NCBI RefSeq assembly: GCF_003667565.1
Contig: NZ_RCUX01000007.1
Location: forward strand, 124,001 to 188,000
Origin: Mycetocola tolaasinivorans
GTDB taxonomy: Bacteria; Actinomycetota; Actinomycetes; Actinomycetales; Microbacteriaceae
DNA length: 64,000 nt
Direction: 5' to 3'
Numbering within the stretch: position 1 is the stretch's first letter; every line of letters starts with the position of its first letter. Shown piece by piece: positions 34,628-47,470 of this stretch. A program made the translations under genes and the position numbers. Under the pieces are notes generated by a model. That model did no database searches. It was not told the DNA's origin and worked only from the letters and a program-made list of their open reading frames with translations.

Positions 34628-34695
34628 GCCTACAGATTACTTGAGGATCGGCGTGTTTCCGGGAGGAACGCCCGTTTTTTCGCGCCAAATCCAAA

Positions 34696-34779
34696 GTTGA
34701 GTCGGCTAGGCTCAACATTTCCTGTGAGCGGCTTGACACACGTGATGCACCCGGTAAACTTGAGCCTAGGCAGCTCAAC
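34696..34779 (+). promoter_or_regulatory. dnaK promoter with two HAIR (HspR) operators
   Basis: Two copies of TTGAG-N9-CTCAA are present: GTTGAG/CTCAAC at 34696-34716 and CTTGAG/CTCAAC at 34759-34779. HAIR consensus is CTTGAGT-N7-ACTCAAG. A TTGACA -35 (34733-34738) and TAAACT -10 (34755-34760) with 16-base spacing lie between and into the second copy, so HspR would block RNA polymerase at the -10. The hspR gene is in the same operon, giving feedback control. Confidence 0.92.
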
Positions 34780-34871
34780 TATGGGATTGCCGCCGACTTC
34801 GGGTTCGGTTACCCGAGCCCGGGAATTGTTCAGGGTATTCGCCCCTCGGGGCGAGAACGAAGGAGAAACAC

Positions 34872-36722
<1,851 letters not shown>

Positions 36723-36726
36723 CATC

Positions 36727-37353
36727 ATGACCGAACAGAACCCCACTCCCGAGAACGAAGAGCCCACCACGGGCGCCGAGTCCGGCGAGCACGGTTCGAC
36801 CCAGGAACCGGGGGCCGCTGAGGCCCCCGGTTTCGGGGCATCCGAGGATGCCACCGAGGTCGAGACCGACGCCGAGACCGAGGCCGGGTCCGAGGAAATC
36901 TCCGATGAGGAACTGGCAGTGCTGTCCGGCCAGGTTTCCGCCGACGAGATCCTCGCCGACCTGCAGCGCGTCAACGCCGAGTACGCGAACTACCGCAAGC
37001 GCACCGAGGCCAACCGCGCGATCGAAAAGGAGCGCACCGTCGGATCCGTCCTGACCGCACTCCTGCCGATTCTGGATGACCTCGACCGCGCCGCCAAGCA
37101 CGGCGACCTCACCGAGGGCACCGCGTTTGCGCTGCTCGCCGAGAAGCTGCGCGGCACCGTGGAAAAGATGGGCCTGACCCCCTTCGCCGTCGCCGGCGAG
37201 GCGTTCGACCCGAACCGTCACGACGCCATCTTCCAGCAGCCCAACGCCGAGGTCACGGTCGAAACCGTGGCCGACGTGGTCGAGACCGGTTACCTGATCG
37301 GTGAAACGCTGCTGCGTCCCGCCAAGGTGGTCGTCGCGATCCCCGCGGAGTAG
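36727..37353 (+). CDS. grpE: Nucleotide exchange factor GrpE
   Basis: A 208-residue protein. The first 65 residues are an acidic, disordered tail. The coiled-coil region (about 72-115) reads ILADLQRVNAEYANYRKRTEA, and the beta domain contains GEAFDPNRHDAIFQQ and VVETGYLIGETLLRPAKVVV, the GrpE signature. It speeds ADP release from DnaK. It begins four bases after the dnaK stop and ends three bases before dnaJ. No separate promoter is seen. Confidence 0.96.
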   Translation: MTEQNPTPENEEPTTGAESGEHGSTQEPGAAEAPGFGASEDATEVETDAETEAGSEEISDEELAVLSGQVSADEILADLQRVNAEYANYRKRTEANRAIEKERTVGSVLTALLPILDDLDRAAKHGDLTEGTAFALLAEKLRGTVEKMGLTPFAVAGEAFDPNRHDAIFQQPNAEVTVETVADVVETGYLIGETLLRPAKVVVAIPAE

Positions 37354-37356
37354 CCC

Positions 37357-38316
37357 ATGGCAAGCCAGGACTGGTTCGATAAGGACTTCTACAAGGTACT
37401 CGGGGTGTCCAAGGACGTCACCGACGCCGAGCTGAAGAAGGTGTACCGGAAGCTTGCGCGGAAGCACCACCCGGATTCGAACCCGGGCGATGCTGCGAGC
37501 GAGGCAAAGTTCAAGGAGATCAGCGAGGCCTACTCGGTCCTCAACGATCCCGAACAGCGCGCCGAGTACGACCAGATGCGCGCCATGGGTGCCGGGGCGC
37601 GGTTCACCGCCCCCGGCGGTGGCCGCGCGGGCGGCGGCTTTGAGGACGTCTTCCGCGGTCGCGGAGGCGGCCAGCAGGGCGGCTTCGAGGACATGTTCAG
37701 CGGCCTGTTTGGCGGCGGTGGGTTTGGCCAGTCCGGCGGAGGTTTCCGCGGGTTTGGCGGGCCCACCCCCGGTCAGGATGTCACCGCAACCACCACGATC
37801 GACTTCATTACCGCCGTGCAGGGAGACACCGTCAGCCTGCAGACCGGTGATGGGCGCACCATCAAGGTGAAGATTCCCGCCGGCGTGGCCGACGGGAAGA
37901 AGATCCGTGCGCGCGGCAAGGGCCGTCCCTCACCGGACGGTGGCACCGCGGGCGACCTGGTGCTCACGGTCAACGTGCGCAAGCACCCGGTGTTCGAACG
38001 CGAGGGCAACAACCTGCGCGTCACCGTGCCGGTCACCTTCGTCGAGGCCGCCCTGGGCGCCACGATCGAGGTGCCCACGCTCGGCGGCGATCCGGTGAAG
38101 CTCCGGGTAGCCCCGGGCACACCGGCCGGCCGGATCCTCCGGGTCAAGGGCCGCGGCGTCACCAGCGGCTCGGCCACGGGAGACCTGCTCGCGATCGTTC
38201 AGATCGCGGTGCCGGGCCACCTGAGTGCCGAGGCCGCCGAGGCGCTGCGCGCCTTTGAGGCCGTCGGCCCCAACGAAAACCCCCGCGCGGACCTCCTGGC
38301 CCGCGCCCGCGGCTAA
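37357..38316 (+). CDS. dnaJ: DnaJ/Hsp40 co-chaperone without zinc finger
   Basis: A 319-residue J-protein. The J domain (about 9-73) has YKVLGVSKDVTDAELKKVYRKLA and the HPD motif in KHHPDSN. A long Gly/Phe-rich linker (about 82-135) repeats GGGFEDVFRGRGG-type units. The C-terminal beta domains follow (DVTATTTIDFITAVQG ... LRVKGRGVTSGSATGDL). The four CxxCxGxG zinc repeats of classical DnaJ are absent, and the whole protein has no cysteine, so it is a CbpA/type II-like form occupying the dnaJ1 place in the operon. Confidence 0.94.
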   Translation: MASQDWFDKDFYKVLGVSKDVTDAELKKVYRKLARKHHPDSNPGDAASEAKFKEISEAYSVLNDPEQRAEYDQMRAMGAGARFTAPGGGRAGGGFEDVFRGRGGGQQGGFEDMFSGLFGGGGFGQSGGGFRGFGGPTPGQDVTATTTIDFITAVQGDTVSLQTGDGRTIKVKIPAGVADGKKIRARGKGRPSPDGGTAGDLVLTVNVRKHPVFEREGNNLRVTVPVTFVEAALGATIEVPTLGGDPVKLRVAPGTPAGRILRVKGRGVTSGSATGDLLAIVQIAVPGHLSAEAAEALRAFEAVGPNENPRADLLARARG

Positions 38317-38338
38317 CCCCGGTTCGCCGCACCCGCTC

Positions 38339-38368
38339 GGGGCCGGTGTTCACACGAGCATCGGCCCC
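38339..38368 (+). other. Hairpin between dnaJ and hspR
   Basis: GGGGCCG (38339-38345) pairs with CGGCCCC (38362-38368). It lies in the 90-base gap inside the operon and has no T-tract, so it may be a partial attenuator or an RNA processing/stability element that lowers hspR output relative to dnaK. Confidence 0.45.
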
Positions 38369-38406
38369 GGGCCGCACCCGATACACCCGTACGGAAGGAG
38401 CATCCC

Positions 38407-38889
38407 ATGGACGAGCACTCACCGGTGTTTGCCATCGCGATCGCCGCCGAACTCGCGGGAATGCACCCGCAAACCCTGCGCCAGTACGACCGCATCGGGC
38501 TGGTCAGCCCGAGACGCACCGCGGGGAAGTCCCGCCGCTACTCGATGCGCGACATCACCCAGCTCAAAACCGTTGCCAGACTGAGCGCCGAGGGCGTCAG
38601 CCTCGAGGGCGTGGCCCGCCTGCTGAGCCTCGAAAACCAGGTGGATGCACTCACCCGCCGCGTGCGCGAACTCGAGAGTGCCCTCGCCTCCGAAATGCTC
38701 AAGAGCCCGGGCCGCCGCGTGTTTGCCGCGGGCCAGGCCGGAGACATCATCAGCCTCCGCAACGGGGCGCGCACCCAGCGCCGCACCGAGGTCGTGGTCT
38801 GGCGCCCGGATCCGGCGTTCTTCGCCGATGAGGACGGCCTCGATGAGGAAGACGATCCCGAGTTCGACGACATCGCCGAGCGCGACTAG
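38407..38889 (+). CDS. hspR: Heat-shock repressor HspR (MerR family)
   Basis: A 160-residue MerR-type regulator. The winged helix reads AAELAGMHPQTLRQYDRIGLVSPRRTAGKSRRYS (about 14-47), followed by a dimer coiled coil (LENQVDALTRRVRELESAL) and an acidic C-terminus. It represses dnaK and clpB by binding HAIR dyads; three such sites lie in this window. AAGGAG precedes the ATG. It closes the dnaK operon, 90 bases after dnaJ. Confidence 0.95.
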   Translation: MDEHSPVFAIAIAAELAGMHPQTLRQYDRIGLVSPRRTAGKSRRYSMRDITQLKTVARLSAEGVSLEGVARLLSLENQVDALTRRVRELESALASEMLKSPGRRVFAAGQAGDIISLRNGARTQRRTEVVVWRPDPAFFADEDGLDEEDDPEFDDIAERD

Positions 38890-38900
38890 ATTCCATCGCC

Positions 38901-38920
38901 GGCGTGCGCTGACGCACGCC
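38901..38920 (+). terminator. Probable terminator after hspR
   Basis: GGCGTGCG (38901-38908) and CGCACGCC (38913-38920) with a four-base loop, 11 bases after the stop; no T-tract. Confidence 0.55.
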
Positions 38921-38972
38921 CCGAAACACCGTCTCGGTGCCGGCTCCCGGCCCACGCGGGTAGTGTTGCAGG

Positions 38973-40169
38973 GTGAGTGAAACCCCTGGCACTGCGCCCA
39001 TTGACCTTGATTTTTCCGCCCTGCGTCGCCACCCAGACGTCGAGGGTGACAACCTGCACGCGGTGGACGCGACCGACCGACTGATTCTGGACGAGGCCGC
39101 CGAGGCCCTCCGCGGCATTCCCGGTGAGGCCGTCGTCGTGATCGGCGACCACTACGGTGCCCTGACCCTCGGCGTCATCGCTACCCACGGCCTGAGCGGC
39201 GTGCGCGTCTCCCAGGACTCCCTGATCTCGGAGCACGCCCTCGTCGGCAATGCCGAGCACGCGGGCCTCGCGGGCACCTTCGTCTCGCTCCCGCTGGGGG
39301 CCGAACTCCTCGCCGGCGCACGCGTCGTTCTCGTGCAGCTTCCGCGTCAGATCGCGGCCCTGGACGAGATCGCCCGCCTCATCGCCATCCACGCCGACCC
39401 CGAGGTCATCGTTTACTCGGGCGGCCGGATCAAGCACCTGAGCCCGGCGATGAACGCCGTGCTGGGGGAGTCGTTTGAGTCCGTACACGCCTCGCTGGCG
39501 CGGCAGAAGTCCCGCCTGCTGATCGCCTCCGGGCCGCGCGCCGTGGAGGCCCGCCCGGCCTCTCGTGCCGAGATCCAGGACCCGGACCTCATCGTCTGCG
39601 CGGGCACCCAGACCTTCGCCGGCGCGAGCCTCGACATCGGTACCCGCGAGCTGCTGCGCTTCCTGCCGAAGTTTGCCCGCTGGGCCAAGGTGGCCGTGGA
39701 TCTCGGCAGCGGAACCGGCGTGATCGCCTCCGCCGTGGCCATGGCGCGCCCGAACATTCACGTCATCGCCACGGATATTTCGGCGGATGCGGTGGCCGCA
39801 ACCCGCGCCACCGCCGAGGCCAACGGCGTCGCCGATCGGGTTGAGGCCCGCCGCGATATCGGGCTCTCCGCACAGCCCGATGCGAGCGTCGACCTCGTGC
39901 TGCTGAACCCGCCCTTCCACACAGGTGCGACCGTACACGCGGGCCTCGCCGAGGCGCTGTTCCGCGAGGCGGCGCGCGTGCTGCGCCCGGGCGGTGAGCT
40001 CTGGACGGTGTACAACACCCACCTGGGCTACCGCGGTGCGCTCGGCCGGATCGTCGGCCCCACCAACCAGCGTGCGCGCAGCACCAAGTTCACCGTGACG
40101 GTGTCCACGAAGGCCGATCCGGCCGCCGCGGCAGCGTCGGGAGCAGCCGCGGGCTCACCCGCGGCCTAG
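38973..40169 (+). CDS. RlmG/RsmC-like rRNA guanine-N2 methyltransferase
   Basis: A 398-residue class I methyltransferase with the two-domain build of RsmC/RlmG. The N-terminal half (about 1-225) is a degenerate methyltransferase fold. The C-terminal half has the SAM loop VAVDLGSGTGVIASAVA (about 246-262) and the catalytic LLNPPFHTG (NPPF motif near 310). These enzymes methylate N2 of a guanine in 16S or 23S rRNA. The start is a GTG at 38973 with TAGTGT (38961-38966) six bases upstream, giving a leaderless mRNA. It overlaps the convergent response regulator by four bases. Confidence 0.87.
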   Translation: MSETPGTAPIDLDFSALRRHPDVEGDNLHAVDATDRLILDEAAEALRGIPGEAVVVIGDHYGALTLGVIATHGLSGVRVSQDSLISEHALVGNAEHAGLAGTFVSLPLGAELLAGARVVLVQLPRQIAALDEIARLIAIHADPEVIVYSGGRIKHLSPAMNAVLGESFESVHASLARQKSRLLIASGPRAVEARPASRAEIQDPDLIVCAGTQTFAGASLDIGTRELLRFLPKFARWAKVAVDLGSGTGVIASAVAMARPNIHVIATDISADAVAATRATAEANGVADRVEARRDIGLSAQPDASVDLVLLNPPFHTGATVHAGLAEALFREAARVLRPGGELWTVYNTHLGYRGALGRIVGPTNQRARSTKFTVTVSTKADPAAAAASGAAAGSPAA

Positions 40170-40795
40170 ATCCAGCCGTTATCCCAGGCGATCGTTGCGG
40201 CCTGCACGCGGGAGTCCGCGTGCAGCTTCAGCATCGCCGCCGAGGTGTGGTTGCGCACGGTTCCGTGCGCCAGGTGTAGCTTCTTGGCCACGGCCTTCGT
40301 GGGCAGCCCCTCCCGGGTCAGCCTCAGCACGTCGCGCTCGCGCGCGGTGAGCGGGTTGTCATCCTCGGTGAGGGCGGCCGCCGCGAGCGCACGATCGATA
40401 TAGCGTTCCCCGCGGGCCACCGCGCGAATAATCTGGGCGAGCTCCGCCGCCGGCGTCGACTTGGGTACAAAGCCCGCGATACCGGCGGCGAGGGCGCGCT
40501 TCAGCGTACCGGGGCGCGCGTGCCGGGTGACCAGCACGATGCGGGTGTCCACCTCGCGCAGGATTCGGGTGGCCGCATCCACCCCGTCAAGTACGGGCAT
40601 TTCCAGATCGAGCAGAACGATATCGGGCCGGAGATCGATGGCCGCGTCCACCGCGGACCCGCCATCCGAGACATCCGCGATCACCCGGAGATCCGGTTCG
40701 AGCCCGAGGAGGGCGACGAGCGCGCCGCGAATGAGCTCCTCATCATCGGCAATGAGCAGGCGCAGGGTCGTGGCGTCGATCGCGGACTCACTCAT
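40166..40795 (-). CDS. NarL/FixJ-type response regulator
   Basis: A 209-residue regulator. The receiver domain has the acidic pocket IADDEE (15-20), the phospho-acceptor Asp63 (DIVLLDLEMPVLDG) and the LVTRHA switch Thr. The LuxR-type HTH is LTARERDVLRLTREGLPTKAVAKKLHLAHGTVRNH (about 145-180). It overlaps the kinase gene by eight bases and is its cognate partner. The dyad at 42098-42115 between the kinase and the alpha/beta hydrolase is the best candidate for its binding site. Confidence 0.92.
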   Translation of the reverse strand: MSESAIDATTLRLLIADDEELIRGALVALLGLEPDLRVIADVSDGGSAVDAAIDLRPDIVLLDLEMPVLDGVDAATRILREVDTRIVLVTRHARPGTLKRALAAGIAGFVPKSTPAAELAQIIRAVARGERYIDRALAAAALTEDDNPLTARERDVLRLTREGLPTKAVAKKLHLAHGTVRNHTSAAMLKLHADSRVQAATIAWDNGWI

Positions 40796-42047
40796 GGCTG
40801 CTCCCTCGCGGAATAACGCTGCCGGGCACGTGCACGGTCAGGGTGAAGATACCACTCTCGCGGCTGTGCCGCACGGATCCGCCGACCGCGTGCACCCGCT
40901 CACCGAGCCCGGCAAGGCCGGTGCCCGCCGCGTTCTGACGGCGGCCGAGAGCCCCGTCGTTTTCCACCGTGAGATCAAATCCGCCGGTGCCGGCGGCCAG
41001 CGTGATCCGCGCGCGGGTGGGGCGTGCATGGCGCAGCAGGTTCGTGGTGGCCTCGCGAATCGCGAGCGCCAGTACCGTCCCGATCTCGGTCGGGATGGGG
41101 GCATCGGTAATCTCCAGCGTGCAGTCGATCCCCGCCGAGGCGAGCACCGATGCGGCCCCGCGCGCCTCAACCGCGACCGTCACCGTGCGGTAGTTATTCA
41201 CCACCGCCCGGGTGTCCTCGAGCGCGGCGCGACTGATCGCGCGGATCGCGGATAGCTCGGCCGCGGCCCCGGCCGGGTCCCGCTCCAACAGCCGTTCGGC
41301 CAGTTCACTCTTCAGCGCGATCACCTGCAGGTTGTGCCCCTGGATATCGTGCAGGTCGGTCGCGAAGCGTAGCCGCTCGCGCGCGATCGCGAGTTCCGAG
41401 GCCATGGCCCGCGCGCGATCCATGCGCTCGAGAATGCGGAGGCTCCAGATCACCGAGGCATAGGTGAGCGGCAGCAGGACGAGGCCCAGCGCCAGCAGAA
41501 CAAACAGCGTGATATCCGACAGGGTGGCCTGGATATCGAGCGGTCGGTGTGCGGCGAGAAGCCCAAATAGGTACCCGCCGGCGAGGAGAACCAGGCTGCC
41601 GAGGAACACCCACGCGCGGGCGGAGACTGAGACCAGGCACAGCAGCATTCCCGTCGCGACGGTGAGCGTGATGGCCCAGTTCCAGGAGCCGGTCGGGGAG
41701 GAGGCCCCGATCAGCCAGGTGGCGACGGCGCTGACGGTGAGGGCGAGGGGGAGGGGTCGAAGGATGCCGCCGGGTACGGGTTCGCTCGCAACCTCCCGCA
41801 CCACCCGGGAGACCAGCGCGCAGGCGAGCGCGGTGGTGAGGATGGTGAGCGCGGAGAGCAGGATCATGCGCCAGGGTTCCGTCTCCGGATCGGCGAGGAT
41901 GAGCTGCATGAGCCCGAAACTGATGTTGACAAACCAGAGGCTCCAGCCGGTGTACCGGCGTCCGCGGGCGAGGTCGGTGGCACCCCGCGCGGCGGCGTTG
42001 GCGGCGGGGTCTGTGGGACCCAACCGAGTGGAGGACACGTCGGACAT
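40788..42047 (-). CDS. Sensor histidine kinase, HisKA_3/DesK type
   Basis: A 419-residue membrane kinase. About six membrane segments lie between 35 and 205, with a short linker helix after them. The dimerisation helix carries the phospho-accepting His233 in RFATDLHDIQGHNL. The ATPase domain has an N-box ALAIREATTNLLRHA and the G-box TGLAGLGERVHAVGG. There is no extracytoplasmic sensor domain, so the stimulus is probably sensed in or near the membrane, as in DesK. The mRNA is probably leaderless (TAGGCT at 42054-42059). Confidence 0.92.
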   Translation of the reverse strand: MSDVSSTRLGPTDPAANAAARGATDLARGRRYTGWSLWFVNISFGLMQLILADPETEPWRMILLSALTILTTALACALVSRVVREVASEPVPGGILRPLPLALTVSAVATWLIGASSPTGSWNWAITLTVATGMLLCLVSVSARAWVFLGSLVLLAGGYLFGLLAAHRPLDIQATLSDITLFVLLALGLVLLPLTYASVIWSLRILERMDRARAMASELAIARERLRFATDLHDIQGHNLQVIALKSELAERLLERDPAGAAAELSAIRAISRAALEDTRAVVNNYRTVTVAVEARGAASVLASAGIDCTLEITDAPIPTEIGTVLALAIREATTNLLRHARPTRARITLAAGTGGFDLTVENDGALGRRQNAAGTGLAGLGERVHAVGGSVRHSRESGIFTLTVHVPGSVIPRGSSHE

Positions 42048-42097
42048 GACCCCAGCCTAGCGACCGCCCGGAACCGCGGGCAGGGATCGGCCCAGAA

Positions 42098-42135
42098 CCG
42101 TGACACCTGTCACGGGTACGGGTGACACCGTGACA
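42098..42135. promoter_or_regulatory. Candidate response-regulator operator
   Basis: CCGTGACA (42098-42105), CC, TGTCACGG (42108-42115) is a perfect inverted repeat. A third half-site CCGTGACA follows at 42128-42135. The array lies between the histidine kinase promoter and the alpha/beta hydrolase, so it could serve both. Confidence 0.65.
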
Positions 42136-42218
42136 CTGCCGCGCGATCGCGCAGCCGGAGAAACTGGATACATCAGCGGAAATCCCACACTGGGCCCCGC
42201 AGGAAGCACGGGTACATC

Positions 42219-43172
42219 ATGAAGAAGATCATCAGGGTTCCACTCATCGTCATCGGGTCGATTGCGGCCCTCATCGCCGCCGGCCTCGGTACCACCACCG
42301 TGGTCAACGCGGTGGCCAGCCAGCGCGAAATGGCGAACCTCGAGCACTACGGCCAGCTGGTCGACGTGGATGGCAAGAAGATGAACGTACTCGTGCAGGG
42401 CGATGGGCCCGAAACCATCGTGATGCTGCCGGGCCTCGGCACCGGCGCCCCGGCGATCGACTTCGCCCCGGTAATCGACAGGCTCGCGAGCACCCACCGG
42501 GTGGTCGCGGTTGAACCCCTGGGCTATGGCCTGAGCGATGACACCGATGTGCCGCGCACCAGCGCCAACATCGTGAAGGAGGTGCACACCGCGCTCGGCG
42601 ACCTGGGCATCACGAAGTACGCGCTGATGGGGCACTCGATTGCCGGGATCTACGCGCTCGACTACATCAACACCTACCCGAGCGAGGTCACCGCGTTTGT
42701 GGGCATCGACTCGAGCGTCCCGAACCAGCCCGGAAGCGAGAGCATCGAGAGCCTGGAGTCCGTGCGCGGCCTGAAGTCGCTCGGCCTCATGCGGGTGCTG
42801 GACGGTCTCGCCCCGAACATGTACGAGGGCGTCGATGCCTACACCGATGCTCAGAAGGAGCAGATGGCCGTGCTCGCCCGGCACAACGCGCTGAACGACG
42901 TGGCGGTGAGTGAGGTGGGCCTGACCGCCGAGAACTTTGCCGCGGCCAGGGCGCAGTCCTTCCCGGCGGACTTCCCGGTGCTGCTGTTTGTCGCGGACAG
43001 CGACAACGAAGAGGTGCCCGGCTGGCTCGAACTGCACGAGGAGCAGGCCGCGACCACGACCAACGGCGAGGTCATCTCGCTGAAGGGCGAGCACTACCTG
43101 CACCACACCCAGAGCGAGGCCATCGCTAACGACACGATCGCCTTCCTCTCCGCCCACCCCGCGGCGAAGTAA
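42219..43172 (+). CDS. Membrane-anchored alpha/beta hydrolase
   Basis: A 317-residue hydrolase with an N-terminal membrane helix (IIRVPLIVIGSIAALIAAGLGTTTVV). The alpha/beta core has VMLPGLGTGAPAID (oxyanion strand), the nucleophile elbow GHSIAG (Ser near 141) and a late His in KGEHYLHH. The catalytic domain is expected outside the membrane. The substrate is unknown; esters or lactones are typical. It is divergent from the two-component system, with an AGGAAG ribosome site, and may be its target gene. Confidence 0.87.
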   Translation: MKKIIRVPLIVIGSIAALIAAGLGTTTVVNAVASQREMANLEHYGQLVDVDGKKMNVLVQGDGPETIVMLPGLGTGAPAIDFAPVIDRLASTHRVVAVEPLGYGLSDDTDVPRTSANIVKEVHTALGDLGITKYALMGHSIAGIYALDYINTYPSEVTAFVGIDSSVPNQPGSESIESLESVRGLKSLGLMRVLDGLAPNMYEGVDAYTDAQKEQMAVLARHNALNDVAVSEVGLTAENFAAARAQSFPADFPVLLFVADSDNEEVPGWLELHEEQAATTTNGEVISLKGEHYLHHTQSEAIANDTIAFLSAHPAAK

Positions 43173-43182
43173 CCCCCCCAAG

Positions 43183-43227
43183 AAACACCTCGGCCCCCGC
43201 ACGCGCTGTGCGGGGGCCGAGGTGTTT
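43183..43227. terminator. Strong bidirectional terminator
   Basis: A perfect 20-bp stem: 43183-43202 pairs with 43208-43227 (core CCTCGGCCCCCGCAC / GTGCGGGGGCCGAGG), five-base loop, with AAA and TTT ends for both directions. Confidence 0.92.
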
Positions 43228-43238
43228 GTGCCGGGGTG

Positions 43239-44576
43239 CTAGATGCGCACGCCGCGCGCCCGCAGGAACGCGGCCGGATCGGTGTGGCTTCCGCCAACGT
43301 AGATCTTGAGGTCGAGGTGCGGGCCGGTGGCCACACCGGTGCTGCCCATGAAGGCGATGACGTCGCCGCCATTGACCCGGGCACCGACGCGGACGTTGAA
43401 GGCGCTGAGGTGGCCGTAGTAGGACTGCACTCCGCCGCCGTGATCAACGATCACGCGGTTTCCGAAGGCGCCGGCGTTGCCGGCGAAGGTCACGGTGCCC
43501 GAGGAGACCGCCTTGATCGGGGTGCCGGTGCCGCCGCCGAAGTCGAGGCCGGCGTGGAACGGTGCCGAGCAACCCTTGGGGCACATGACCGGGCGGGGAC
43601 CGTACGGCGAGGTGATTCCTCCGGGGGCGGGACGCCACCAGCCGGACTCTGAGCCGGCCCAGTAGGTGCCGGTGCCGCCACCGGTCTGCGGTGGGGGCGG
43701 GGGCAGGACAACGCCGCCTCCGCCGCCTCCGGTGCCGGGCTTGGGCTTATTGGCCTCGGCCTGGCGACGGGCTTCCTCTTCGGCGCGCTTGCGCGCGGCT
43801 TCCTCCTCGGCGCGCTTTCGCGCCTCCTCGGCACGTACGGCCACACCCACGGCGTACTGGGTTTCCTCTTCGACGCGGGTGCCCTTGAGGGTGGCCAGCT
43901 GCTCGATCAGGCGAGACTGGTTGGCCTCCTGCTCGGCCACGGCGTTCTGCGCGGCGGCGGAGGCGGTGGTTGCGCGGTTCAGGGCCGACTCGGCGTCGGC
44001 CCGCGCCTGGGTGAGGATGTCCGAGGCCACGGTGGCCTGGTCGTTGAGGGTGGTGACGAGGTTGGCGGCCTGCTTGGCGCGATCGAGGACCTCGGTGGAG
44101 CGCTCGGTGAGCTTGGTCATCGCGCCGAGCTTGTAGAGGGCGTCATCGGCGTTCTCGGGGTCTCCGAGGAGCTCGAGGGAGACCGAGTTGCCGGTGCTGC
44201 GGCCCATCTTTGACATCAGGACCGCTACCTGGCCGGCGGATTCCTCGGCGGCCGTGGTGGCCTCCTTGACCTGCTCGGCGAGGCGGTTGGAGTTGATCTC
44301 CGCCTGGGTCGCGATGGTGTCGGCCTGCTGGTACTCATCGGCGGCGATGTTGGCGGCGGCCTGAGCGTTTGCGACGTCCACGTTGAGGCCCTGGATCAGG
44401 CCCTCGACCCGGGTGACCTCGGCGGCGGCGGTCTGCTCATTCTGGCGCGCCTGCTGGACGTCATCCCAGGAGGGGTAGTCGGCTCCCGCGGCGTATGCCG
44501 GGGAGGTGATCCCCAGACCGCCGACGAGCACGCCAAGGGTGAGTATTGCGGCGCCCATACGGGTGCGAACTCTCAC
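43239..44576 (-). CDS. Secreted coiled-coil M23/LytM-family protein with altered zinc site
   Basis: A 445-residue exported protein. A Sec signal peptide (1-29, ending AYA) is followed by a long coiled coil (about 35-265, Glu/Ala/Arg-rich, with repeats such as [17 protein letters not shown]), a Gly/Pro linker, and a C-terminal M23 domain (about 330-440). The first zinc motif is intact (HAGLDFGGG, His and Asp). The second, usually HLHF with two His, reads GPHLDLKIY: the His that would bind zinc is Asp. The domain may be catalytically weak or act as an amidase activator, as in EnvC-like proteins. The GTG start has AAGGA eight bases upstream. Confidence 0.88.
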   Translation of the reverse strand: MRVRTRMGAAILTLGVLVGGLGITSPAYAAGADYPSWDDVQQARQNEQTAAAEVTRVEGLIQGLNVDVANAQAAANIAADEYQQADTIATQAEINSNRLAEQVKEATTAAEESAGQVAVLMSKMGRSTGNSVSLELLGDPENADDALYKLGAMTKLTERSTEVLDRAKQAANLVTTLNDQATVASDILTQARADAESALNRATTASAAAQNAVAEQEANQSRLIEQLATLKGTRVEEETQYAVGVAVRAEEARKRAEEEAARKRAEEEARRQAEANKPKPGTGGGGGGVVLPPPPPQTGGGTGTYWAGSESGWWRPAPGGITSPYGPRPVMCPKGCSAPFHAGLDFGGGTGTPIKAVSSGTVTFAGNAGAFGNRVIVDHGGGVQSYYGHLSAFNVRVGARVNGGDVIAFMGSTGVATGPHLDLKIYVGGSHTDPAAFLRARGVRI

Positions 44577-44818
44577 GTTATTGTTCCTTCCAGCCGGGGT
44601 GCCCACTCGAGGGTGGGCCGACGCAGGGGACGCGCCGTCTCACAAGTACATCAAACCTAACTCGAATCCGCTGGATACGGTCGCGTTCGGTGGGCGTGTT
44701 TGCCCTTTTGTGGAGTGCCCCCTACGGGAAAAGTGCACCGGAGATTCACGAGACAATCAGGAACTTGTCAGATTCACGCGGGGAATATCGGTGGCGAGAA
44801 TGCGTTGAACCGGGTAAA
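44577..44818. other. Intergenic leader region between the M23 gene and clpB
   Basis: No gene is supported here. It holds the upstream regions of two divergent genes: the AAGGA site of the M23 gene at its left end and the clpB promoter to the right. A frame in phase with clpB is open through it but shows no ClpB N-domain sequence. Confidence 0.6.
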
Positions 44819-44839
44819 CTTGAGTCAACAACACTCAAG
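44815..44839 (+). promoter_or_regulatory. clpB promoter -10 and consensus HAIR operator
   Basis: CTTGAGT (44819-44825), seven bases, ACTCAAG (44833-44839) is an exact match to the HAIR consensus bound by HspR. The -10 TAAACT (44815-44820) overlaps its left arm in the same way as in the dnaK promoter. Confidence 0.95.
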
Positions 44840-44884
44840 TTTTGCGGGCGCTCGTCCCGCACCGAGTCGACAAGGAGAAAACCC

Positions 44885-47029
<2,145 letters not shown>

Positions 47030-47043
47030 GTGACAGGGTAGTG

Positions 47044-47084
47044 ACGCGTGACGGCCCCGGGACTTTCCCGGGGCCGTCACGCGT
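47044..47084 (+). terminator. Terminator of clpB
   Basis: A perfect 19-bp stem, 47044-47062 with 47066-47084 (core GTGACGGCCCCGGGA/TCCCGGGGCCGTCAC), loop CTT. Confidence 0.88.
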
Positions 47085-47149
47085 TGGAGTGAGCGAGGTA
47101 TACGCTCGAAGCCGTGGGTTTGGATAAACCCCGGGAAGGAAACTAGGAC

Positions 47150-47458
47150 ATGCAGGAAATTACCGTGACCGAACTGGCCGCCCTGAACCCGGGTGCCGCA
47201 CTCATTGACGTGCGCGAACCCGAGGAGCACGCGGGGGGCGTGGCCGCCGGTGCGACCCTGCTGCCGATGAGCACCTTCATGGAGCGCGAGGGCGAGCTGC
47301 CCGAGGCCGACACCCTGTACCTGATCTGCGCCGGTGGCGTGCGCAGCGCACGCGTTGGCGCCTACCTCGAGCAGAAGGGCCACACCGTGGTCAACATCGA
47401 GGGCGGAATGAACGCCTGGGCGCAGGCCGGCCTGCCGATCGTCGCCCCCGAGGCCTAG
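47150..47458 (+). CDS. Single-domain rhodanese protein
   Basis: A 102-residue cytosolic rhodanese: LIDVREPEEHAGG (18-30), the active loop LICAGGVRSARVG with the catalytic Cys near 62, and VVNIEGGMNAWAQAGLP at the end. It would move sulfane sulfur to thiol acceptors. GGAAGGAAAC precedes the ATG. It stands alone between two terminators. Confidence 0.92.
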   Translation: MQEITVTELAALNPGAALIDVREPEEHAGGVAAGATLLPMSTFMEREGELPEADTLYLICAGGVRSARVGAYLEQKGHTVVNIEGGMNAWAQAGLPIVAPEA

Positions 47459-47470
47459 CCTTTCGACACG

